A DNA stretch of 64,000 nt from an uncultured Clostridia bacterium (GTDB lineage: Bacteria > Bacillota > Clostridia > Christensenellales > UBA1242). The notes under the pieces were generated by a model. That model ran no database searches, was not told the origin of the DNA, and worked only from the letters and a program-made list of their open reading frames with translations. Shown here in pieces: positions 46,500 through 54,713 of the stretch. The position numbers were made by a program, and so were the translations under genes. Each line of letters begins with the position of its first letter. Positions within the stretch are counted from its first letter, which is position 1. The stretch is taken from positions 124,001 through 188,000 of the forward strand of contig CAKVID010000003.1 of the NCBI GenBank assembly GCA_934754355.1, given 5' to 3'.

Positions 46500-47300
46500 T
46501 TGGAAGAGAAGAAACATTCTCATTATGGTCATAGGTCAAGACTAAGAGATAGAGTAAGCAAAGAAGGAATACAGAATTTTCAAGATTATCAAGTGTTGGA
46601 ATATGCACTTTCTTTTGTAATTCCATACAAAGATACTAATCCTATTGCCCACGATTTAATAGGTAAATTTGGTTCAATAGTGGGTGTGTTAGAAGCCAGA
46701 GAAGAAGACTTGAAAGCAGTCAAAGGTATGGGAGAAGTTAGTGCGTATTTTCTAACTTCACTGGTTCAAATATTTGCTTTTTATCAGAAAGAGAAGAACG
46801 CCAAGAATGTAACACTTGGCAATGCACAAGAAACTGCCGAATTTGCTAGAAATTGCTTTGCGGGTAGTGTAATAGAAGAAGCATATCTAATTAGTCTTTT
46901 GCCAAATAACAAAGTACTCAAAGTAGAGAAAGTTGGAGAGGGTACAATTAGTAATGTCAAAGTGTCTATTAGGAAGATAACAGACGCTGTATCTAGAAAT
47001 AGAGTAAATAAAGTAATTCTTACACATAACCACCCAAATTCAGACTCAACGCCTAGCGAAGATGACGACCAGTACACCAAGGCTCTAGTCACTGCACTTG
47101 CATTAAATGATTGCCTGCTTGTTGACCATATAATAATTGGTTCAATGGACGAAGAAGGTTTCTATAGTTATCAGCGTAGCGAGAAGATAGATAAATATAT
47201 GGCACAAGTAGAGAAAATTATTAGAAATACTCCATTTGCACCCACTCTTAATTATAACCTAAATAATAAGGATAGAGGTGATGACGATGATAAAGAATGA
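46500..47300 (+). CDS. RadC-like JAB-domain protein
   Basis: 266 residues. N-terminal helix-hairpin-helix part (YQVLEYALSFVIPYKDTNPIAHDLI, AVKGMGEVSAYFL) and C-terminal MPN/JAB domain with the metal motif HNHPNSDSTPSEDD, preceded by the conserved Glu of the V-E-K strand. RadC proteins are widespread; despite the name a role in repair is not established. It starts with TTG 46500 behind AGAGG; no ATG is in frame upstream. The C-terminus (RGDDDDKE) overlaps the next gene by 14 bases, which suggests coupled translation. Confidence 0.9.
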   Translation: MEEKKHSHYGHRSRLRDRVSKEGIQNFQDYQVLEYALSFVIPYKDTNPIAHDLIGKFGSIVGVLEAREEDLKAVKGMGEVSAYFLTSLVQIFAFYQKEKNAKNVTLGNAQETAEFARNCFAGSVIEEAYLISLLPNNKVLKVEKVGEGTISNVKVSIRKITDAVSRNRVNKVILTHNHPNSDSTPSEDDDQYTKALVTALALNDCLLVDHIIIGSMDEEGFYSYQRSEKIDKYMAQVEKIIRNTPFAPTLNYNLNNKDRGDDDDKE

Positions 47301-47595
47301 TAATGGTTTTGTATGTGTTAATTGCGGTAAGACCGTAGAAAAATTGGGAGTAACTAGTAGAAACCATTGTCCATATTGCTTGCATTCATTACATGTGGAT
47401 ATTATTCCGGGTGATAGAGCCAATACTTGTAGAGGAGTTCTGAAGCCAATTGCAGTAGAGAATAATCCGAAGAAAGGGTATGTAATAGTATTCAAATGTA
47501 CAAAGTGTGGGGCAATAACCAGAAATAAATCGGCACCTGATGACGACTTTGACGCACTTCTATCCATCTCCAAATCCCACGCAGATATGTTTTGA
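47287..47595 (+). CDS. RNHCP domain protein
   Basis: 102 residues, the whole length being one RNHCP domain, named after the RNHCPYCLHSLHVD string present here. Two zinc pairs are visible: CVNCGK with CPYC, then CTKCG after TCRGVLKP. The family is a small zinc-ribbon protein of unknown function in Firmicutes and Actinobacteria. Start chosen at ATG 47287, with AGAGGTG upstream; GTG 47278 and ATG 47281 are in frame. Overlaps radC. Confidence 0.92.
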   Translation: MIKNDNGFVCVNCGKTVEKLGVTSRNHCPYCLHSLHVDIIPGDRANTCRGVLKPIAVENNPKKGYVIVFKCTKCGAITRNKSAPDDDFDALLSISKSHADMF

Positions 47596-47670
47596 TAAAG
47601 TTCTAAATTTAATATATGTACAAAACAACAATGAGTGCATATTCCAAAGAAAAACGCATTTCAAAATAAA

Positions 47671-47699
47671 AAATCCCCTAATATCTAGGGGATTTCTTT
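47671..47699 (+). terminator. Terminator after the RNHCP gene
   Basis: AAATCCCCTA pairs with TAGGGGATTT around a 5-base loop, followed by a short U-rich tail. Confidence 0.85.
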
Positions 47700-48092
47700 A
47701 TTTGCCAGAAGAGAATTAGATAGTATAAATACCGAATACAATCAAAGATACGAGAAAATTTATGGCGAACCTTTGCAGGAAATTAAGGGGCACCACTAGA
47801 TAATAGCCTTGGAGAGTGTTCTTCAAATTTGCTAAATAAAGTAGACGACAATAAAGACGAACATTCTATAGAATACATACTGCGAGATAGCAATTGGGAT
47901 ATTAGAAAGCACGAAGGCATTGCTAATCCTAATTGTGTGTCTTTAATGATTAGTTGGGCTCTATCTAGTACGGTAGAAAATGCAATAGATAATCATAAAT
48001 CAGATAAATATGTGCCAAGAACAGGTAAAATGTCGGAAGAATTACATAGTATTTTGCATTCTTTCCATTATGAAGATAATATTGGCAAATAA
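47700..48092 (+). pseudogene. Decayed gene: truncated start and one-base frameshift
   Basis: Two overlapping frames read as one protein. From 47701 the frame gives FARRELDSINTEYNQRY then EKIYGEPLQEIKG and stops at 47799; the next frame runs APLDNSLGECSSNLLNKV to 48092. One extra G in the G4 run at 47787-47790 would fuse them. There is no ATG or ribosome site and a terminator sits just upstream, so the 5' part is gone. The remainder includes WALSSTVENAIDNHKSD and SEELHSILHSFHYEDN, of no recognised family. An intact 87-residue frame could start at TTG 47829 but has no good ribosome site. Confidence 0.6.
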
Positions 48093-48142
48093 TTGACAAC
48101 TCAAATGTTTTTGGGGTATCCTAAAAATATAGGAGAGTTGCA

Positions 48143-48712
48143 ATGGAAGTAGAGAAAGAAGTAAGGTATCTGGTAGATGATAATATTTGGAATAGTGTAC
48201 TATTAGGAACTACAGAGTACAAACCAAAGTCACAAATGCTAGATATTACAATGGGTAAATATGGGCTAGATAGTTTTCAAAAAACAGGGCTTGTATTTAG
48301 AGTGCGCCAAAAGGGCGAAAAAATTTCTATGGAAATCAAAAAGAGAGTGGGGGAATCTGAGTGGCTAGAAGAGAGTATTCCGCTAGATAGTGTTGGTAGA
48401 GGTGTGTCGTATTTGAAATTGGCGGGGTTATCTCCATACTTGTATATTAGTAGAACTAGAGAAGTTAAAAAATTCAAAGGATTAAAAATTTTCTTTGATG
48501 ACGTAGAAATGCTAGGTAAATTTATAGAAATAGAATATCAAGATAGTGACAATGCCAAAGCAGAATTGAATGAATTTTTGCAAACTTTTGGGATAGAAAA
48601 TAATCCTCAAGATTTGTATGGAACAATTATTATACGTAAATATAATGAGGATGAAAATTTTAGAGATGCATTCAATTCCAAAATGAATGAAATTGTAAAT
48701 AATATTAATTAA
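48143..48712 (+). CDS. CYTH domain protein
   Basis: 189 residues. CYTH/triphosphate tunnel metalloenzyme family: the signature ExExK reads EVEKEVRYLV at the N-terminus, and basic and acidic tunnel strands follow in VFRVRQKGEKISMEIKKRV, TREVKKFKGLKIFFDDV and FIEIEYQ. Relatives hydrolyse inorganic or thiamine triphosphate or make cAMP; sequence does not choose between these. Good GGAG ribosome site. Ends at a terminator shared with the convergent VanZ gene. Confidence 0.88.
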   Translation: MEVEKEVRYLVDDNIWNSVLLGTTEYKPKSQMLDITMGKYGLDSFQKTGLVFRVRQKGEKISMEIKKRVGESEWLEESIPLDSVGRGVSYLKLAGLSPYLYISRTREVKKFKGLKIFFDDVEMLGKFIEIEYQDSDNAKAELNEFLQTFGIENNPQDLYGTIIIRKYNEDENFRDAFNSKMNEIVNNIN

Positions 48713-48852
48713 GTATGGACAAATAAAATATCTGTAAAAATGCTAATAAATTTATTTAATTATTAAGATTGCAAATATTTTTAAAAAAATTTATTTAATT
48801 AATCTTTGAGATTTAAAAAGTTCTTTTAATTTCTTTAATATTTACAAAATAT

Positions 48853-48886
48853 AAAAATAGCAAGTATTTTATCTTGCTATTTTTTA
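48853..48886. terminator. Bidirectional terminator overlapping the vanZ-like stop
   Basis: AAAAATAGCAAG pairs with CTTGCTATTTTT. The stop codon of the leftward VanZ gene lies inside the 3' arm. Confidence 0.88.
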
Positions 48887-49407
48887 TTTATTTTATCTAC
48901 AATTTTTATATAAATAATATATTGCATTCCACCTAGTGCTGTGCTGGTTGCATTTAGAATAATATCAGATAATTGCACCATTCTAGGTATTGGCAATATA
49001 AATTGCATTGTTTCTATCATAAGTCCAAAACCCGCACCTAGTGCAAAAAGAATTATTAGTTTTTGCCACCAGCTTTTGTTACCTAGTGCCATATAAGAAA
49101 TAAATAATCCCATAGGTATAAGCATAAATAAATTGATTAAGATATCCCACTTTCTGGCTCGGCTAAAATCCCAATAAATATATTTGCTACACCAAGCTGA
49201 TGTACTCTGGTAACTAATTGTGGTGTATTTAATATTTATATCTATTTTGCAAGTAACACCAATAATTAGTAAAACTACATAAATTGCAAAAGCACCAATT
49301 ATTACTTTTTTCTTACTTTTTTCGTTTTTTATCAAAAGCACGATAAATGGAAATATTACAAAACACACAAAACATATTATAAGTATCGCAATTGTATTTA
49401 ATGTCAT
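48877..49407 (-). CDS. VanZ family membrane protein
   Basis: 176 residues with four or five membrane helices. The VanZ core is visible: WDILINLFMLIPMGLFISYM, then a helix, then IETMQFILPIPRMVQLSDIILN with the conserved E-x-x-Q and R...D-I-x-x-N pattern and a last helix. VanZ proteins occur across Firmicutes and Actinobacteria; only some act in teicoplanin resistance, so no resistance is claimed. The neighbour at 49535 is read in the same direction, 127 bases upstream. Confidence 0.9.
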   Translation of the reverse strand: MTLNTIAILIICFVCFVIFPFIVLLIKNEKSKKKVIIGAFAIYVVLLIIGVTCKIDINIKYTTISYQSTSAWCSKYIYWDFSRARKWDILINLFMLIPMGLFISYMALGNKSWWQKLIILFALGAGFGLMIETMQFILPIPRMVQLSDIILNATSTALGGMQYIIYIKIVDKINKK

Positions 49408-49534
49408 AAATCTTTACCCAATTATATATTCTCTTTATATATTTTTCACTAAATATATATTCCATAGCCTAATATTTGTGTATATTGTATCAAAATCTTT
49501 ATCATTAAGGCAAATAATTGTTTGGTTTTTGTCC

Positions 49535-49840
49535 TTACAAATTTTCTAATATTTTAATTATTGCATCCTTTATGTTGTCATTGGTTCTTGAAAGAAGACT
49601 AATTATTTCTCTATCCTTTTGATATGAGTCAATATTATAATAAAAAAATTCGGATAGTGAAGAATTGCAAGCCTCTACAATATCATTAATTACAGATATT
49701 GAAGGCTCGAAATTTTTGCGATATTCCAGCCTATTAATATATGCTTCATTTTTGCCAATTCTTAGACTTAATTCTCTAGCCGACAAACCCTCTCTAGTTC
49801 TTAATTTACTAATTCTGTTTACTACTTCATCTAATTCCAT
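49535..49840 (-). CDS. XRE-family regulator
   Basis: 101 residues. N-terminal HTH (residues about 8-62): ISKLRTREGLSARELSLRIG, KNEAYINRLEYRKNFEPSI and VINDIVEACNSSLSEFF. The C-terminal 30 residues (DSYQKDREIISLLSRTNDNI) are helical and probably dimerise or sense. Weak ribosome site. It is divergent from the structured RNA at 49.9 kb; whether it controls it or vanZ is unknown. Confidence 0.88.
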   Translation of the reverse strand: MELDEVVNRISKLRTREGLSARELSLRIGKNEAYINRLEYRKNFEPSISVINDIVEACNSSLSEFFYYNIDSYQKDREIISLLSRTNDNIKDAIIKILENL

Positions 49841-49921
49841 ATAGATATTCCTTGCATTAAGTGTATTCCTTTGCTTATATCAAACAGAAATCCTACTATC
49901 TCATAAATAAACAAATAAAAA

Positions 49922-50212
49922 AGAACCAGCAAAATACGCCTATATTTTCGGGTTCAACTGGTTCTCACTTGGCTGGGATAGGATTTGTCTATATGAGCGA
50001 GGGCGAATATATTTCGTTTGGCGGAGGGCTTGCACTCCAAAGTCCAAACGAATACAGTTCACATTAAGCAACAATGTTGCGTCAATCTTCGGGTGGCAGT
50101 TAAAAACTGACGGGTTCCCGAATATACAACTGCTGATGGCAGTTGTGTGGGCTGAGAAGCCCACGGCCTACTGCCCCAACTAATAAAAAAGAGCCTGTTG
50201 GCTCAATTTTTA
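49922..50212 (+). ncRNA. Compact structured non-coding RNA, class not fixed
   Basis: About 290 bases, GC-rich for this genome, with nearly every segment in a helix: 5' hairpin 49922-49929/49958-49965; closing helix TTGG/CCAA and TAGG/CCTA (49969-49982 with 50167-50179); TTCGTTTGG/CCAAACGAA (50013-50021/50044-50052) with inner GGAG/CTCC; GCAAC/GTTGC; TTCGGG/CCCGAA (50088-50093/50117-50122) around CAGTT/AACTG; ACAACTGC/GCAGTTGT (50126-50133/50139-50146); and GTGGGCT-GAGA-AGCCCAC (50147-50164). The GNRA and UUCG loops appear on the plus strand, and the shared terminator at 50185 would end it opposite tRNA-Gln. Size and multibranch form recall raiA-type RNAs, but I cannot confirm a family. Strand is likely, not certain. 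Confidence 0.6.
50185..50212. terminator. Terminator shared by tRNA-Gln and the structured RNA
   Basis: GAGCC and GGCTC (50191-50195/50200-50204) with U6 leftward and AAUUUUU rightward. Confidence 0.8.
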
Positions 50213-50213
50213 T

Positions 50214-50288
50214 TGGCTGGGGTAGTAGGATTTGAACCTACGCATGTTGGAGTCAGAGTCCAATGCCTTACCGCTTGGCTATACCCCA
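50214..50288 (-). tRNA. tRNA-Gln (anticodon CUG)
   Basis: Full cloverleaf with encoded CCA: acceptor TGGGGTA/TACCCCA with discriminator G, D arm AGCCAAGCGGTAAGGC, anticodon stem TTGGA/TCCAA with loop CTCTGAC giving anticodon CUG (reads CAG), and T arm GTAGG-TTCAAAT-CCTAC. Its own promoter lies 20-45 bases upstream and a terminator directly follows. Confidence 0.97.
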
Positions 50289-50308
50289 CTATAATCTAAC
50301 ACAAAGAT

Positions 50309-50337
50309 ATTGTATCAAAGTTCATTTCATTTTGCAA
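50309..50337 (-). promoter_or_regulatory. Promoter of tRNA-Gln
   Basis: Read leftward: TTGCAA (50332-50337), 17-base spacer, TACAAT (50309-50314), about 20 bases before the tRNA 5' end. Confidence 0.7.
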
Positions 50338-50622
50338 CAAAAAAACATATTTTCTGATGATAGTATAAATATATTATTGTTTGTTTATCTTTAATATAAG
50401 TATTTTTATAGATTATAAATACTATTTTCTATGTTGTACAGATTAATCTCTAGTTGAGATATAATAGATATGGTTGAGACCCTTAAAGATAAAGGGGAAT
50501 AATATTAAAAGTATACTCAAAAATAATATAAATATTTATTAAAACAAAAAATGTATTTATTAATAATATTACGCAAATAAATTAGTACAAAAGCATAATG
50601 ATAAATAAAATACACTTGTTAA
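50338..50622. other. Gene-free AT-rich stretch
   Basis: Nothing supported here. A small ATCTC/GAGAT hairpin (near 50450) and a 10-codon frame MVETLKDKGE (near 50470) have no ribosome site or neighbour that would give them meaning. Confidence 0.5.
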
Positions 50623-50730
50623 TGAAGTGAACCCCGTAGGGGTCACTGAAAATAAAAAACCACCAGGGGGATTTTTCAAGTTTCTTCCTAGTGGTTTTTA
50701 TTTTTGCAGTGTAAAATGGGTAACACTTCA
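50623..50730. repeat. 108-bp imperfect inverted repeat (MITE-like), also a terminator
   Basis: The left arm starts TGAAGTGAACCCC and continues CACTGAAAATAAAAAACCACC; the complement of the right arm starts TGAAGTGTTACCC and continues CACTGCAAAAATAAAAACCAC. The match runs through about 45 bases of each arm with a short middle, so the element folds into one long hairpin. The inner part (50652-50701) ends in U-runs and should terminate the leftward ABC operon. No target-site duplication is obvious. MITE origin is inference. Confidence 0.6.
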
Positions 50731-50762
50731 ACTTTGGTAGGAGTTTTCTAATTGAATTTATA

Positions 50763-52775
50763 TTAGAAATTACTAAATTGGCTATTGTATAGATTGTAAT
50801 AAAAACCTTTCTTATTTAGCAATTGCTGATGTGTTCCTTGCTCTATAATATTGCCTTTGTTCATAACAAGTATTACATCGCTATTAACAATTGTAGATAG
50901 TCTATGTGCTACTACAAAACTTGTCTTGCCTTCCATCATCTTATTGAATGCTTCTTGAATGGCTAGTTCTGTACGAGTATCTATATTTGATGTGGCCTCA
51001 TCTAGAATTAGCATTGGAGGTTTGGCAAGCATTAATCTTGCAATACAAATTAATTGTTTCTGTCCTTGAGATAGATTGTCTCCATTCTCATTAATAATAG
51101 CATTATATCCATTTGGGATTGTTTGAATAAAGTGGTCAACTCCTGCTAATTTTGCTGCTCTTATTATTTCTTCATCGGTAGCATTCTCTTTGCCATAAGC
51201 AATATTATCTTTGATAGAAGCCGAGAATAACCATGTCTCTTGTAGAACCATTCCGTATTGTTTACGCAGACTACTTCTAGTAACTTCTGTAATGGGGTGT
51301 CCGCTTACAGTAATTTGACCATGGTCTACATCATAAAATCTCATAAGTAGATTAATAAGTGTACTTTTTCCACAACCCGTAGGGCCTACTATTGCAACTC
51401 TCTGTCCTTTGGTTATGTGTAAATTCAAATCTTGAATAAGTTTCTTATCTTGAGTATAAGAGAAGTCTACATGATTAAAGTCTACTTCTCCAGTGCATTT
51501 CTTGATGTCTGGCAAGTTCTCGTCACTTACTTCATTCTTCATATCTAGCACATTGAATACTCTTATTGCCGAAGCATATGCTGATTGCAAATCTGTAAAG
51601 ACATCGGCTATGTCATTAAATGGACGAGTGTATTTATTGGCATAAGATAAGAATACAGATATACCGCCAATAGACATATTTCCTTTTAGTGCAGATAAAC
51701 AACCAAGTATTGCAACTGATGCATATAGTAGTCCATTTATAAATCTTGTAGTAGGGGCGGATAGCGAAGAATAAAACATCGCTTTCTCATTTACATCTTT
51801 TAGTTTAGAATTGATTTCATCAAATTTGGCAATAGAGCGTTCTTCATATCTAAAGCCTTTAACGATTTTCTGATTACCAACATATTCAACCATTGTGCCG
51901 GATAAGTCTCCAACCATCTTGGCTTGTTTCTTAAATAACTTGTGTGAAAGTTTGGCAATAATTGTTGTAATAATTATAGATATTGGAGTAGCACAAATTA
52001 TTACAATACTAATTGTTACATTTATTCTAACCATAAATATTAATGTTAGGACTATTGTGGCTAAGCAATCGAAGAAAGTTGTTAGTCCCATTACAAAGCC
52101 GTCGGTTATTAAATCCACATCGTTTATCATACGAGATTGCAAGTCGCCATGGCTACTGCTATCTAGTATTTTAAGAGGTACTTTGTTGAATTTCTGGAAT
52201 ATCTCGTTGTGCATTCTTTCTTCTATTTTGTATGCCATTCCATTAGCAATTCTAGATAGTAACCATTTGAATACTGCAAAGCCTACAACACATATAGATA
52301 GATATCCCATGAATTTCAAAACCATAGGAAAGTCTACTTCGTTTGGCCCAATTATGTAGTCTATGCCCTCGCCAATAAGTAGTGGTATAAATATCTCAAA
52401 TATAGAGTTTATGCCAGCACATAGTATAGCTAGTGTCATAAGAACCCAGTGTTTTCGCAAATAACCTAGAGTTCTCAAAATTACAGAAGAGGTCTTTGGT
52501 TTCTTGATTCTGGCTACACTTTCAATTCTTTTGGAATTAGTATCTAGAATAACTGGAGCATCTGCTACACTCTCTGTTTTGTCATCGGTATTGATTACAA
52601 CGGGAGAAGTAAGGGTAGCGGGAACTATGGTTGGCACTTCTACATTTTTGACTGGTTGTGCTTTCTCGGGGTTATTAAAAGAATGATTAGGAAGGGCGGA
52701 TATTGCTTTCTGAATTTTCCTAAATTCATTTTGTTCGGTCTTTTTTCTTTCTTCTTTCTTTGTTCGTTTTCTCAA
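50763..52775 (-). CDS. ABC multidrug-type exporter half, active-site subunit
   Basis: 670 residues. A 100-residue hydrophilic N-terminal extension (RKRTKKEERKKTEQNEFRKI...) is followed by six membrane helices (about 115-400) and an ATPase domain: Walker A GPTGCGKSTLINLL, signature LSQGQKQL, Walker B MLILDEATSNID with the catalytic Glu present, and VVAHRLST. Pairs with the gene at 52791, which it follows by 15 bases, as in LmrCD/BmrCD-type heterodimers. Substrate is unknown. The N-terminal extension is unusual for this family and probably cytoplasmic. Confidence 0.92.
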   Translation of the reverse strand: MRKRTKKEERKKTEQNEFRKIQKAISALPNHSFNNPEKAQPVKNVEVPTIVPATLTSPVVINTDDKTESVADAPVILDTNSKRIESVARIKKPKTSSVILRTLGYLRKHWVLMTLAILCAGINSIFEIFIPLLIGEGIDYIIGPNEVDFPMVLKFMGYLSICVVGFAVFKWLLSRIANGMAYKIEERMHNEIFQKFNKVPLKILDSSSHGDLQSRMINDVDLITDGFVMGLTTFFDCLATIVLTLIFMVRINVTISIVIICATPISIIITTIIAKLSHKLFKKQAKMVGDLSGTMVEYVGNQKIVKGFRYEERSIAKFDEINSKLKDVNEKAMFYSSLSAPTTRFINGLLYASVAILGCLSALKGNMSIGGISVFLSYANKYTRPFNDIADVFTDLQSAYASAIRVFNVLDMKNEVSDENLPDIKKCTGEVDFNHVDFSYTQDKKLIQDLNLHITKGQRVAIVGPTGCGKSTLINLLMRFYDVDHGQITVSGHPITEVTRSSLRKQYGMVLQETWLFSASIKDNIAYGKENATDEEIIRAAKLAGVDHFIQTIPNGYNAIINENGDNLSQGQKQLICIARLMLAKPPMLILDEATSNIDTRTELAIQEAFNKMMEGKTSFVVAHRLSTIVNSDVILVMNKGNIIEQGTHQQLLNKKGFYYNLYNSQFSNF

Positions 52776-52790
52776 AATCTTTGCCCTCCT

Positions 52791-54509
52791 TTATTTAGTT
52801 TGTGACATGTATATTTCTTTGTATACAGGGCAGGTCTCTAGTAATTCACTATGCTTGCCTTCTCCTACAACTTCGCCATTGTCTAGTACTATTATTAAGT
52901 CGGCGTTTCTAATTGTATTGGCTCTCTGTGATACAAGTATTACGGTTGCGTTAATATTTTCTTTAATGCTTTTTCTCAAATTTGCATCGGTTGCAAAGTC
53001 TAGTGCTGAGGCACTATCGTCTAGTATTAATATTTCAGGATCTCCCACAAGTGCTCTTGCAATTGTTAGTCTTTGTCTCTGTCCGCCCGAGAAGTTTTTG
53101 CCACCCGCTTGTACTCGGTAGTCGTACTTTTCTGGTAGATTTCTTACAAAATCTTGGCTTTGGGATATCTTGATTGCTTTCTTCATTTCTGCAATTGTGG
53201 CATCATCTTTTCGCCAGCGTAAATTGTCTTTGAGTGTGCCTTTGAATAATACTGCTTTCTGTGGTACTATTCCAATTTTGGCTCTTAATTGATTTAGTGG
53301 ATAATCTTTGACACTAATGCCATCTACATATACTTGACCTTCAGTAGTGTCATAAAATCTAGGAATAAGATATGTAATACTGCTCTTGCCACTACCAGTT
53401 CCTCCAATAATTCCAATTGTCTGACCGGGATATGCTACAAAACTTAAATTCTTGATGGCAAGTTTGGCAGAGTCTGAGTATGCAAAACTTACATTCTTGA
53501 ATTCTACCTTTGGCACATTAGGATTAGTTTTTATATCTAGGTTATCGTGATTAGTCTCAACTATTGAAGGAGTAGTGTCGAATACTTCGTTAATTCTATC
53601 TGCACAGTTGAATGCTTTGATAAATGCAATAATTAAATTTGCAAGTGATACAAGGGCGGTGGATATTTGAGTTAGATAATTAACGAAAGCAATAATTTGG
53701 CCTTGTGTTAATCCGCCAATATTTACTTGCAATCCTCCAAACCACATAACTGCGATAATTGCAAAATTAATTATTGTAGAAGTGATAGGATTAAGTAGTG
53801 AAGATATAGATACAACTTTCACGGCAGATTTTCTTAGTCTTCTAGATGCTCCCACAAATCTTTTTTCTTCGGCGGATTGTTTATTGAATGCTCTTATAAC
53901 CCTTGAACCTTGCAAATTTTCTCTGGTTATCTCGCTTACTTTGTCCAAATTTTTCTGAGTAGTATCGTATAGAGGCTCAGTCTTTTTAAGTATTATAAAT
54001 ACTGCAAGTAGAATTAATGGTGCTACAATCAAGAATAGTAGAGATAATTTCACATCAATTAGTATTGCCATTACTGTAGAGCCAATTATTAGAAAAGGTG
54101 TTCTCATAACAGTTCTTAGAAACATTCCAAGAGCAGTGTCTATTCTGGTTACATCGTGGGTCATTCTATTATTAAGAGTGGCAGTTCCAAATTTATCTAG
54201 TTCGGCATGAGATAGAGTATTAATATGTACATACATACTCTTCCTTATATTATAACTAACCCCCGAACATGCTCTGGCACTAAGTTTGGCACATATTATA
54301 GCACTTATTATTCCTACAAAGTTAAGTGCAACTACAATGGCTCCCCATGTGGATATGTATCTAATATCGTGGTTTTTGACACCAATGTCTATCATGTTTG
54401 CTACAAGTAGAGGGATAATTATATCTGTAATGGTTTCCAAAAATTTGAAAGCGGGAGCGGAGATCATCTCTTTCTTGTATGGTTTAAAAAAGCGAAATAA
54501 TTTTTTCAA
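52791..54509 (-). CDS. ABC multidrug-type exporter half, degenerate-site subunit
   Basis: 572 residues, six membrane helices then ATPase domain: Walker A GGTGSGKSSITYLI, signature FSGGQRQRLTIARAL, and Walker B EILILDDSASALD, where the catalytic Glu after the Asp is itself Asp. That marks the degenerate-site half of a heterodimeric exporter; its partner has the Glu. Upstream gene of the pair, with good coupling to the second. Regulation is not visible; the 200-base gap before efp has no promoter I would trust. Confidence 0.93.
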   Translation of the reverse strand: MKKLFRFFKPYKKEMISAPAFKFLETITDIIIPLLVANMIDIGVKNHDIRYISTWGAIVVALNFVGIISAIICAKLSARACSGVSYNIRKSMYVHINTLSHAELDKFGTATLNNRMTHDVTRIDTALGMFLRTVMRTPFLIIGSTVMAILIDVKLSLLFLIVAPLILLAVFIILKKTEPLYDTTQKNLDKVSEITRENLQGSRVIRAFNKQSAEEKRFVGASRRLRKSAVKVVSISSLLNPITSTIINFAIIAVMWFGGLQVNIGGLTQGQIIAFVNYLTQISTALVSLANLIIAFIKAFNCADRINEVFDTTPSIVETNHDNLDIKTNPNVPKVEFKNVSFAYSDSAKLAIKNLSFVAYPGQTIGIIGGTGSGKSSITYLIPRFYDTTEGQVYVDGISVKDYPLNQLRAKIGIVPQKAVLFKGTLKDNLRWRKDDATIAEMKKAIKISQSQDFVRNLPEKYDYRVQAGGKNFSGGQRQRLTIARALVGDPEILILDDSASALDFATDANLRKSIKENINATVILVSQRANTIRNADLIIVLDNGEVVGEGKHSELLETCPVYKEIYMSQTK

Positions 54510-54671
54510 AGTATTCTCCTTAAAAAGTGCAAAAAGATTCTACAAAAACTATACAAAAAAATATTCTATCTAGTCTCGTAGTCAAAAGTATATTTTGTTA
54601 TTTAAAATTATAATTTACTTCTAAATAATTATAAATTGATTATACCAAATAACTTTGAAATAGCCAAACAA

Positions 54672-54704
54672 TAAAAAAACAAAGCAAAAATTATTTGCTT
54701 TGTT
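54672..54704 (-). terminator. Terminator of efp
   Basis: ACAAAGCAAA pairs with TTTGCTTTGT, followed leftward by U7. Confidence 0.88.
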
Positions 54705-54713
54705 ATAATTTAC

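Noticed and set aside
48877..49407. VanZ (and VanW at 57942) as glycopeptide resistance genes
   Set aside because: No vanHAX-type ligase or dehydrogenase is nearby; both families are widespread without resistance.
49861..50067. 68-residue reading frame inside the structured RNA
   Set aside because: It has no ribosome site and its codons run through the helices; base pairing explains the sequence better.
50460..50500. Mini-frame MVETLKDKGE
   Set aside because: Ten codons, no ribosome site, no conserved context.
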